DNA of 64,000 bases from Plutella xylostella (lineage: Eukaryota; Arthropoda; Insecta; Lepidoptera; Plutellidae), in NCBI RefSeq assembly GCF_932276165.1, contig NC_063987.1, positions 1-64,000 of the forward strand. Reading direction: 5' to 3'. The position numbers and the translations under genes were made by a program. The notes under the pieces were generated by a model. That model did not search any database, was not told where the DNA came from, and worked only from the letters and a program-made list of their open reading frames with translations. Every line of letters starts with the position of its first letter. Position 1 is the stretch's first letter. Shown here piece after piece: positions 20,923-30,270 of the stretch.

Positions 20923-21663
20923 GTTGCATATGCCAACACTCCTCACCCAGCCGAGCATATTGACCTGCAGTTCATATGCCATAAGCCTGGCAGACCAACA
21001 ACAAGTGGAAGAGCACAGCAACTATGCTGTCAAAATATTTACAGATGGCAGCAAGATTGATGGCAAGGTTGGAGCTGCGCTATCACTTTGGGATAGAACA
21101 ACCCAACTCAAAGCCGTCAAGCCGAAGCTGTCACACCACTGCACGGTCTACCAAGCGGAACTGTTGGCCATATGTAGGGCAACAAGGATCATTAGAGATC
21201 GGAGGGAGACGAGTTTCGGTATATACAGCGACTCCAGGTCGGCTCTGGAAACAATTGTCAACAGCAACGCTCCACACCCCCTTGCGGCTGAAACCAGAAG
21301 CAATCTGAGTAATTGCAAATCTCAGAATAAACAAGTTAGTTTATTCTGGATTAAGGCACACGCAGGGCTGGAAGGCAACGAGCAAGCTGACAAATTGGCA
21401 AAAGAAGCGGCACAAACCCTGAAATGCAAACCCCACTTTGACCTATGTCCGGTTTCATTCGTCAAGCGGCAAATCCGCATGGATACCCTCGAGGAATGGA
21501 ACCGCAGATACAAGTCAGGTACCACCGCGTCAGTCACCAAAATGTTTTTCCCAGATGCCGTACATGCATACCGAGTCGTACGTAAATTAGAAATCACTGG
21601 CACGCTAACACAGGTCCTAACGGGGCATGGCGGGTTCTCCGAGTACTTGAATAGATTCAAGTG
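20923..21663 (+). mobile_element. TRAS-like fragment (RNase H region), truncated at both ends
   Basis: It begins directly after CCTAACC with sequence matching copy C from about 19122 (GTTGCATATGCC). It ends at AAGTGCAAG, inside the region that encodes the Cys-His motif, where it meets minus-strand element D with no poly(A) and no telomere repeat. The coding text runs from a frameshifted start to the RNase H motifs IFTDGSKIDGK, YQAELLAICR, YSDSRSALE and HAGLEGNEQAD. One small indel near 20990 breaks the frame. Confidence 0.85.
20985..21663 (+). pseudogene. RNase H and linker fragment of TRAS-like ORF2
   Basis: Open from about 20985 (ISLADQQQVEEH), in frame with copy C residues 755 on. It includes the whole RNase H domain and GHGGFSEYLNRFKC, then runs out of element at the junction. 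Upstream of about 20985 the homologous frame is shifted. It has no RT and cannot act as an enzyme for transposition. Confidence 0.78.
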
Positions 21664-23930
21664 CAAGCTACTTTTTGTATCCGGGGGGTTAACCTTTTGA
21701 AGTGTTCCTCGAATGACCAGCGACTATCCAGGACTAGGCCGAGGTAGCGCATATGCCGTCCTATGGCGATACGAGCATCACCAACTTGCACCGCTAGGTC
21801 AGGTGGTTCCCTGCTCCTAGGCAGTTTGTGGAACCACAGCGCCTCGGTCTTGTGGGGCGCTGTTTTGAGACCCAGCTGGTGGATCTTGCCAATCACTCTG
21901 GCCACAGCATCTTCCGCCCTTGGTATAGCCTCCTCGAAGGAGGCCCCGTTAGCAACTACCAGTGTGTCGTCGGCGTAACACACTGTGCTAACACCATCTG
22001 GGAGCTCAACTCGCAGGACCGCATCGTATGCCAAGTTCCACAGAAGAGGGCCCAACACCGACCCCTGTGGAACTCCGCAACTGACATCCCTCCGCGAAAA
22101 CATACCCTCTCTGCCCGGGTACTTGATATACCTGTTCGACAGGTATGACCCGACTATTCGCTGCAGGTAGGAAGGCAATTGGTGGTACACAAGAGCCTCC
22201 CTAATGGTTCCCCAAGGGATGGAGTTGAACGCATTAACTATGTCTAGGCTAATAGCCAGCGCAACTCCCCCTTGGTTCACAGCCTGCTCCGACAGTGAGC
22301 GAACGCGAAGTATCGCATCCACTGTCGATCGCGCAATCCGGAAGCCGTACTGACTATCCGAAAGGTCGGGACCATCCCGTCTCAGGTGTGCCTGGATGCG
22401 ATCGGCGATGACTCGCTCAAAGAGCTTGCCAGCCTCGTCCAACAGACAGATGGGTCGGTACGCAGAGGGAGAGTCTGCGGGCCTGCCTTCCTTCTTCAGG
22501 AGCACCAGCGTGGCCTCCTTCCAGTCGGTGGGGAACTCGCCGTCACTCAGGCAGCGGTTCAGCAGACAGATGAACTGTCTGAATAAACCAGCCCTGAGCG
22601 CCAGCACCCACACACGTCCTGGTATGCCATCGGGGCCGGGAGCGGTGTTCCGCGCTCCGAGACGCCTGACTGCTCGTTCCAGCTCCGGATCCTTCACTCC
22701 TAACTCGTCAGACCACGTGGTCGGGTCTAACGGGAGAGGGTCTTGTTGACCTTCCTGGCCCCTGGGAAACAGTGTGCTGACCACCGTCTCTACCAGAGCG
22801 GGTTCCAGGGTTTCGGTCAACGGAGGGACCCACGGACGCAGCCTGCCCAGTACTGATTTGTACGGTCGGCCCCATGGATCCCTGTTGAGACCCTCCAGGA
22901 GCTCCTTCCAGGACCGAGCCTTCGCGTCTGCAATCGCGAAACGAAGCGCGTTTTTGGCCTCCCGATAGGCGTCATAGGCGGTACTCTTTTCGGCCTCCGT
23001 TGCCTGGCGTCTTCTCCGTGCTCGGGTGTACTGGCGTCGACTGCGGAGACAAACCGCGTGCAGCTGCGCAATTTCCTCTGACCACCAGTACGCCCCTCTG
23101 CGTGTGGATGGCTTGGCCCGGGGCATCGACGCGTCACAGATGGACGTCATCGTTTCCCGGAACCAATTGGCCTCCTCTTCTACGTTGACGCCTTCGGCCG
23201 GTCCTCCCGCCCATGACGCTACCGTTGCAGCAGCAACTAGGCTATCCCGGTCCAGCGATTTTAATGCCCAGCGGCGTTGTGCAGTGTCCGTGCGGATGGT
23301 ATGGCCAGCTGGCCGGAGGTTCACCTCAAACACGACGTGTCGATGATCCGACAGGGTTACCATCTCCTCAGCCACCCTCCATCCAGACACAAGACGTGCA
23401 GCAGGAGGAGTTGCCCATGAAAGATCCACGATCGACTCCCCCTGCCACCGCACGCACGTGGGCACGGACCCCCGGTTCAAGAGCCGTAGGTCAAGCCCAG
23501 CAGCCCATTCCAGCACTGAGTCTCCCTTAGCGTCGTCTGCCTCCCCGCCCCAGGCTCTAGAGTGGGCGTTGAAATCGCCCAGGACAAGCACGGGGCGAGG
23601 CAAGCATCTGCGAACACACAGCGCTACCGCATCCAGATGAGACTCATACTCTGCACGGGGACTGTTGGGGGACAGGTAGCAGCCCACTACCGCCATAGGG
23701 CCCAGCTGAACCGCCACGAAGCGCAAGCCCCGCTCGAGGAGAGTGCATGGGGGGTCACCCGATCCACCGCACCAATAAACGGCGACGAATCCCCCGGTGT
23801 CGCCGAACCAACGGGGATGGTTTGGCACTCGGTAAGGATCCGACGCGACTGCCATGGCAACCGAACGCTCCGCCAGAGTATGTAGGAACAAGTCCTGTGA
23901 CTCTCGGCAGTGGTTCAGGTTGCCCTGCAA
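21664..23930 (-). CDS. ORF2 (endonuclease-RT) of SART-like copy D, open but 3'-truncated
   Basis: About 755 codons are open from near 23930 to the junction. The APE endonuclease shows QGNLNHCRES, SDPYRVPNHP, LGDFNAHSRAWG and LSDHRHV. The catalytic Glu of SEPY is Asp here. The region between endonuclease and RT includes RRGAYWWSEEIAQL. The RT shows APGPDGIPG, SLDIVNAFN, GVPQGSVLG and CYADDTLVV, then YLGLVLDSRWSFEEHF. The reading ends RIQKVACT where foreign DNA begins. There is no clear ATG: the frame is open upstream into gag, and the usual start position reads TTG. Confidence 0.83.
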
Positions 23931-23935
23931 CAGGT

Positions 23936-25744
23936 TTATGGCTGCGAATGGGAAACCTCCATTGCCTCCCTCGGGCCCGTGTTGCCCGTTGGAACCGGCA
24001 AGCTGGCTGGAACCGGTTCATCGACTCGGGGATTGGTAGGCTTCTTCTTTCGGCCCTTAGGTGGAGTACACCTCTTACTGCCCAGTCGGTGATCTGATGG
24101 CCTTCCGAGATCGGCACAAAGGGGGCATTTCGGCCTTTCCGCCCTGCACTGGTTTGCGCGGTGACCAGGCTCCCCACAGGTGTAGCACCTGTCGCTTCTA
24201 TCAACAGAGTTGGGGCACTGGCGGCGGACGTGGCCAGTCCTGAGGCAGCGGTAGCACTGCATTGGTCTGGCCGCCAGGACCTCAACTCTCGCCGATGCCC
24301 ACCCCACGCGGATGCGCTTCGCTGCTGCCAGCTTGCGCACCGCAGAGAGCGGACACCGGACCCACGCCGAATTCAGACCTGACCGTGCTGGTCGGATCTC
24401 ACCCACTTTGATATCGGCAGCTTGGCATTCTCCTGCATTGGCGATCGCCGCGGCCAACTGAACACTCGAGATTGCCTCGTCCAGGTCCATGATGCGCACC
24501 TCCCCAGTCTTGAAGGGGCGCGCAACATGGACCGGCATGTCGGCTAGGGCCTCCCTCATTTTTGCGGCAAGATCGTCCGCATGCTTCGAGCATTCTGCGC
24601 CAGAAACCTCGAGAACGAGGCCCCCAGTCACGGCTCGCTTCATGCGGACGGTGCTTATCCCGCAGTCGCTCAGGCGCACACGCTCCTTCGCTGCTGCCAT
24701 GACAGCAGCGTATGTTACATCTGCGCCTTCCCGGATCGTGACGGTAATAGCTGCCGTTGAGGGAGGCTTTGCCGGAATCACCCTCTTCTGTTGTGTCGGC
24801 CTCTGCGGTGCGGTGACTGCCGCCTTCTGCTTCGGGGCTTTCCTGCTCACTACGGTGGACCAGGTGCTTCCGCTCGCTACCGGAGTAGCAGAAGGCACAG
24901 TTTGTGTTCGAGCCGCCAGAGCCGGGGTCTCCACAACCCCCTTCTTTCTCTTCCTTTTCTTCTTCTTTTTAGCCTTAGGCCTGGGCTGTGTCGTCGGAAC
25001 CTCCCCTGCTGCTGGCCTATTGTGCCCGGCTGTCGGTGTGGAGCCGGCACGAGGTGGGGTCTTTGGAGCGGGAGCGATGGACGCAACTGCCGCCAGTTTC
25101 TTGTCCATCAAGCCCCCAATGCGCTCCATCAGGCGCCGCTCCCATTCTCCCGAAGGTTCGGGGGAAGGCCTGGTAGGCGATACCGGCGCCGCGACATGGT
25201 TCGGAGTCTGCCGGAGTGTTGCCACCTCCTTGGCCAGGTCTTCCAGCCTCGAACTGAGGGAGGCTACCTGAGAGCGCAGCTCTGCGTTCTCCCGCTCCAG
25301 CCTCTCCTCGTTCCGGCCCGACACCGTGCGTTCAACCAGCTCTGTGGTGGCGGCCTGCACCTGTCTCGCGGCAAGGCGAAGACTGTGGACGAAGGTGCCC
25401 TTCAAATTTCTCGACCTGTCGGCAACCCCTTCGACAGTGGACAGCTGAGCTGCAATAAAAGCATTCAGATCAGCTGTCGGTCGTCCCTGCATTTCTGCCA
25501 ACAGGTCATCCACCTTTGGTAGTGAGGCCTTCGCCCTGGTGTTGGAGGGGGTGAGAGATTGGCCAAGAATCTCATCGTCCTCCCCACTTCCATCCCTAAC
25601 CGAGCGCCTTAGCACTCGGCGTTTTGAACCCGGCGGGCTGTTATTGGCTCCCGGGTTCCCCCTTTTCCTGGGCCGTTTAGACACAACGTCCGATGATGTC
25701 ATTGAGATAAATGACACCACCGACGACGTGTCCGACCCGACACC
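23936..25744 (-). CDS. ORF1 (gag-like protein) of SART-like copy D, 5'-truncated
   Basis: Nearly 600 codons are open to a TAA at 23936, and the first in-frame ATG is near 25702. A helical segment (ERLERENAELRSQVASLSSRL) sits near residue 155-175. A Lys-rich patch (KAKKKKKRKRKKG) lies mid-protein. The C-terminus has three zinc knuckles: CYRCLRTGHVRRQC, CYTCGEPGHRANQC and one starting CPLCADLGRPSDH. Copy A gag is 200 residues longer, mostly at the N-terminus, so the start of this one was probably lost where the GAGAAC/GAAAAC repeat begins. Confidence 0.82.
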   Translation of the reverse strand, partial: GVGSDTSSVVSFISMTSSDVVSKRPRKRGNPGANNSPPGSKRRVLRRSVRDGSGEDDEILGQSLTPSNTRAKASLPKVDDLLAEMQGRPTADLNAFIAAQLSTVEGVADRSRNLKGTFVHSLRLAARQVQAATTELVERTVSGRNEERLERENAELRSQVASLSSRLEDLAKEVATLRQTPNHVAAPVSPTRPSPEPSGEWERRLMERIGGLMDKKLAAVASIAPAPKTPPRAGSTPTAGHNRPAAGEVPTTQPRPKAKKKKKRKRKKGVVETPALAARTQTVPSATPVASGSTWSTVVSRKAPKQKAAVTAPQRPTQQKRVIPAKPPSTAAITVTIREGADVTYAAVMAAAKERVRLSDCGISTVRMKRAVTGGLVLEVSGAECSKHADDLAAKMREALADMPVHVARPFKTGEVRIMDLDEAISSVQLAAAIANAGECQAADIKVGEIRPARSGLNSAWVRCPLSAVRKLAAAKRIRVGWASARVEVLAARPMQCYRCLRTGHVRRQCPNSVDRSDRCYTCGEPGHRANQCRAERPKCPLCADLGRPSDHRLGSKRCTPPKGRKKKPTNPRVDEPVPASLPVPTGNTGPREAMEVSHSQP

Positions 25745-26103
<359 letters not shown>

Positions 26104-27600
26104 TGACAGTGTCTCAGATATGCAGGTATTATTAATATAAATTTTAATTTACAGAGGGTCTTATACTACATAAAACACAAACAGGAATATTACATGTAGT
26201 CCCAGTTAGAGAGGTTATGAATGTATGTAATATGTATCTCAGTATATATAGTACAGAGGTAGTATGATAATAAAAAAGTTGTGTATTAAAAAACAAAAAA
26301 AGTACTGAACACAAAAGAGTAGAGATTAATGTTTTTGGAACTAAACAGATTTAAACCTGGCAATAAAAAAAAACTTGTGATTTGTGGTCTGTTTCTATGG
26401 TTTGAATGTCAAACTCGCCCTGTTCCTGTATAAACAAATCGAATTTTGCTTAATTTTGGAGTTTTGTGGATTGTTGAGTTTGTTCACGAAGTGAAAATGA
26501 ATAAAACCATTCGCAGCGAAGCTAGACAGATGAATTACAGCGTTTACCTACGATGTTTGGCGGAGAATGAGGCTGGAGAAGTATTAGTCAATATATACGA
26601 TGTTTATGAAAGAGCAGCGTTTTATACTGGTGAGTAGGTATTAGGTACTTAATTTCTAACCATTAACATACATTGCTTATATTTCTTGTAAAAAAGTACT
26701 ATTTTGATGTAATAGAATGCCTTTCAATGTGTATTTGTTATTCTTATAGAGGTTAGAAAATACTAGTGTCAAACGTTACATGACATCAGGGTCTGGACGC
26801 TAATGTTGTTAAAACATCAGGTCTAGATACTTTTTTACTAACCCCCGACTCAAAAAGGGTATAGATAAGTTTTACAGCTGTAGGTGTCTATGTGTGTCGG
26901 TCTCTCCGTGTTAGAGTACTTATTGTAAAAATATGTGTAAGAATATGTGCTGTTTTTCTGACCAATTAAATAATTTGTTGCAGGAAAATCGGTAAACACA
27001 GTTTTAGAAGAATTGCCGGGGCACATTTGAACTTTTTCCTGAGCAAGAAAAAACTGTAATAAAATATCGATGTGTGATACTATCACTTTTCTCCTATAGT
27101 AATTACATAATGGGATAACCAACACGTGTTTCAGTGCAAAAAAACATTATGAAATACACAATGAAATAAAAGTTACAGTTGATTTGATTTAATGAAATTC
27201 ATTCAAGACCCCTCTCCCCTACTAATTTCTTCTCTTAACATAAACCTCCCCAAAAAGTGGCATTTTATAATTAGTAAATATTTGAAACATTTCTCGTTTT
27301 GATTTTTTCTGCTAAAGTATCGTGATACTTTTGTCCGTTTTCTATACTATAATAGTGTGGCCACTTTCTTAGATTGCCACGCCCTCAATTATTCTCTACT
27401 CTTTTATGTTCAGCTATACAGAGGTAAATTTATGTACTTTAATTTCAATAATTTACAAGAGTTCATTAAAACATAGTTATTGTATCAGTTATAGAGGTAA
27501 ATACACTAGCTTTCTCAATTATAGAGGTAACATTACCATTCAAATATATCATAAGAATCCCATTTAAAGAGGTTTGCTTTGTCTCACTAACAGAGGTAAT
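26104..27600. other. AT-rich subtelomeric stretch without a confirmed gene
   Basis: Mostly AT-rich DNA with scattered short phrases like ACAGAGGT or ATAGAGGTAA (near 26152, 26200, 26253, 27417, 27490, 27522, 27566, 27588), which look like degenerate subterminal repeats of a DNA transposon. Apart from the exon-like ORF at 26497-26629 I see nothing coding. Confidence 0.5.
26497..26629 (+). pseudogene. Exon-like ORF with splice donor, start of a transposase-like protein
   Basis: The ATG opens MNKTIRSEARQMNYSVYLRC, and 44 codons later the text runs into a good donor, CTG|GTGAGT, at 26630. The N-terminus with IRSEAR and a following ERAAFYTG resembles the helix-turn-helix start of transposase-derived proteins common in moths (IRSEGR ... 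ERVAxxTGVS), recognised from memory of that family. No second exon is obvious nearby, so it may be a stranded first exon or a decayed copy. Confidence 0.35.
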
Positions 27601-27690
27601 CAAGTGCTGAAGTGCCGGGACCTCAGCACGAGACCCAGATATGGAGGTTTCCCACTTATCCAGGTCCCACTTATCCAGGTTTCACTGTAT
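27600..27690. mobile_element. pogo/Tigger-like DNA transposon terminus
   Basis: The right edge reads CACTTATCCAGGTTTCACTG followed by TA. Its reverse complement, CAGTGAAACCTGGATAAGTG, has the CAGTG start and TA target typical of pogo-group inverted repeats. The preceding 200 bases hold the AGAGGTAA subterminal phrases. A weak partner end may lie at 26108 (CAGTGTCTCAGATA), but it is too diverged to be sure. Confidence 0.5.
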
Positions 27691-27814
27691 CTAACATAAT
27701 ATTGAGATTTGATCCCACATATGGGGGCTTTCTCGATGAAATTACTCGTAGAATCCCCCCTTAAAGTTTGTAGGGTTCGAAAAACATCATGTTGTATATT
27801 AATTATTATACCTA

Positions 27815-28085
27815 TCTTAGCAGCTGCTAGAAGCTGCTTCCGAAGCTTGGGGCCGCGGGTTTGGAGCCCGCCCAGGGCAAACATTCGTGTCATGAGCACT
27901 TGTGTTTGCCCTGTGTCTGGTTGTCGTTTATCTATTTAAATTATGGTATCTATCTATGTATTTGTGTAGATTATATATATCAGCTGTCCAACACCCATAA
28001 CCCATAACACAGGTTCTGCCTAGCTTGGGAACGGATCGGATGGCCGTGTGTGAGATGTCCCCACATATTTATTTATTTATTATCT
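27815..28085 (+). mobile_element. tRNA-derived SINE, copy 1
   Basis: A head with a degenerate B box (CGGGTTTGGAGCCCGCC) is followed by GGGCAAACATTCGTG, then a body ending ATCAGCTGTCC ... GGATGGCCGTGTGTGAGATGTCCCC and a (TATT)n tail. The same family appears at 37362-37790 (inverted) and 42680-42895. In the inverted copy the B box reads GCGGGTTCGATTCCCGCC, close to the tRNA consensus. Confidence 0.8.
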
Positions 28086-28450
28086 ACCGTTGAGGAGTTC
28101 CTGTTGAGTGCCTTCCGTTTCCAACATCAGATCTACTCCAGATCACCATCATAATATAATTTTGTTATAAGAACTACTTACATACATAAGTACATTTCAT
28201 TAGAATCGATTAATAAACTATGTAAAGTGCCCAAAATGAAAATTTATACCCTACTTTAACCCTTTTCCCAACCTTTGCGGGTGGAATAAAAGTTTGAATT
28301 AAAATGTTACCACCCCTGATAGAAACCCAATACATCTAAAATAGAATGATCAAAATCGGTCCCTAACTGGCGAAGATAATATGGGTGGACAAAAAACATA
28401 CATAGAGACAGACGAATTGAGAACCTCTTCCTTTTTCCAAGTAGGTTAAA
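28086..28450 (-). mobile_element. Lepidopteran interspersed repeat, inverted relative of the 9160-9665 block
   Basis: CGTTGAGGAGTTCCTGTTGA and CCTTCCGTTTCC match the reverse complement of 9490-9523. The right end, GAATTGAGAACCTCTTCCTTTTT, matches the reverse complement of the GGAGGAGGTTCTCAATTCG start near 9180. It is a truncated, non-coding copy. Confidence 0.65.
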
Positions 28451-28506
28451 AAGATGCGTGTTTCAAAAAGATCAGATGATCGTCATGATTAGATGGTTTG
28501 AAGTAA

Positions 28507-29088
28507 AAAAACCGGCCAAGTGCGAGTCGGGCTCGCGCACAAAGGGTTCCGTAGCAGCAAAATTACAGTTAAATCAACCTATCTCAAAAACTATAAGAGA
28601 TACTTTGATCAAACCAAAAACCGTTGAAAGAGTTAATTAGCATGCATCACCTCTATTTTTTTTAGAATTTTATACCCCGTAGTTATAAAAATAGAGGGGG
28701 GGGGGCATACTTTTTACGACTTTGAGAGCTGATATATCAAAAACCGTTCACTTTAAGAAAAATGTTTTTTAGAAAACTTTATATCATTTTAAAAGACCTT
28801 TCCATTGATACCCCACACGGGTATGTACATCGAAAAAAAAAATTTCATCCCTCAGTTACATGTATGGGGGGCCCCACCCCCAATTCTTTTTTTTACTATT
28901 TAGTGTCATATTTTTGTAGCGGTTCATACAACACATATTCCCATCAAATTTCATCACTGTAGTACTTATAGTTTCCGAGTAAATCGGCTGTGACAGACGG
29001 ACAGACGGACAGACGGACAGACGGACAGACGGACATGACGAAACTATAAGGGTTCCGTTTTTGCCATTTTGGCTACGGAACCCTAAAA
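28507..29088 (+). mobile_element. Lepidopteran repeat with GGTTCCGT ends and (GACGGACA)n
   Basis: It starts AACCGGCCAAGTGCGAGTCGG with GGGTTCCGTAGC close behind and ends GGGTTCCGTTTTTGCCATTTTGGCTACGGAACCC, a strong terminal hairpin. An octamer microsatellite built on CAGACGGA lies at 28994-29034. This is a widespread moth and butterfly repeat. I do not assign its class, although a 3' hairpin fits a Helitron-like or SINE-like origin. A small ORF inside is not credible. Confidence 0.6.
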
Positions 29089-30270
29089 ATATATACTACC
29101 TACCTTGGACCAAATGAGTCGAGTTTAATTTTGCATCTAAAGTAGGTATTTATACAAAAGGTTAAAAAAATACATGATAATTAAGTATAAAACTTTATTA
29201 ACTTATATTGTAGTTACATTAAGTACACATTCTCATATATTTAAAAGAAAGCATAATTTATAGACGATACCTGTTTTTTAGTTTTTTTATATATTTTCTT
29301 ATTTGTAATATGCCAAAAGCCTCGTTGCACTTAATTATTATTTACTAATTAACGGTTTTAATGTAATATACACTACCTATTTATGGAGAAAACCTTCTAG
29401 ACCATACCTATTATAATAAAATGATTAATAAATAGCTTTTAAATTATAATATTTTTATTAAAATTATGACCTCCTTCCTCGTTTATTTGATACTAAATTC
29501 AAATATGAAAATACCCATTTTTTACACTAACAAAGCGTCTAGAAGTTCCTATGTAATTTACAAGTAAACAAATTATTTCTAGGTAGTTGAATTTAATTGT
29601 AGTACAATTACCTGATACACAGTGCAACAACAACAACGCAAATATCTATGTACGCGGAAAAACTACCTTCTTCAAGGAAGGAAACATTGCTTTATTTTTA
29701 AGCTGAAACAAAAGTGCATTCAAAGTTTTTTGAAGTAGTTAACTTGCCCCGACCAGGACACGAACATAATCATCTTTATTTTAAATAAAGCCATAGTCCT
29801 ATATAGTGCATGTCTTATCTTTTCACTCTTGTATAGTAAATTAAGTGGAGCACATTAAATTTGAACTGCGATGTATTTTCATATTTGATGAAAGTAAATT
29901 CACAGATGCAGTGAATTTTCTAAGCTTCACTGTAGAGTCTTATCATCATAAATAATATTTATAAATAACCTAAATAACATAATTATATCCAAAATCTATG
30001 TACAGATTTGCTTTTAAGTACTTATCTACTTAATACAAAATCACATCACAAGAGAACAACTTTACTGCCATCGGTTCGGCATCAATAAATTCCAAAGAAA
30101 TTGTATTGCCTATTACGTGCTAACTGCTAAACTAAAAACCAAACGAAACATAATCATAATCACATACCAACTATAATATCGCAATGTTGTTCTAGTGCCG
30201 TATTTATAATCGACAAACATCCCGAGTGGTGGACTTCCCCCCCCCCTCCCCCCGCGCGCCCCCCCCGCGT
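29089..30270. other. AT-rich DNA downstream of the acyl-CoA synthetase gene
   Basis: No gene is seen. The right-hand part probably holds the 3' UTR of the minus-strand gene ending at 30271. TTTATT (AATAAA on the minus strand) occurs near 29690 and 29774 as possible poly(A) signals. Confidence 0.4.
30238..30270 (-). other. G-rich run immediately after the stop codon of the acyl-CoA synthetase gene
   Basis: On the coding strand the first 33 bases after TAG are almost only G and C, with G-runs of eight, six and eight or more. This could form a G-quadruplex in the 3' UTR. Confidence 0.6.

Larger units (their letters stand above)
21664..25744 (-). mobile_element. SART-like copy D, truncated at both ends
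   Basis: It contains most of gag (25744-23936) and ORF2 as far as the RT thumb. The 3' part, with the end of ORF2, the 3' UTR and the poly(A), was lost at the junction with the plus-strand fragment. The 5' end of gag merges into a hexamer microsatellite at 25745. Base composition is GC-rich in the coding parts. It belongs to the same subfamily as the copy at 6814-8482. Confidence 0.86.

Noticed and set aside
24489..25522. Plus-strand ORFs of 243-260 codons
   Set aside because: They are shadows of the copy D gag ORF. The zinc knuckles and heptads are on the minus strand.
27600..27899. 99-codon minus-strand ORF
   Set aside because: It spans a pogo-like end and a SINE head, so it is composite repeat sequence.
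28994..29034. CRISPR-like array in (GACGGACA)n and (GTCT)n tracts
   Set aside because: These are simple microsatellites without spacers, and the genome is an animal's.
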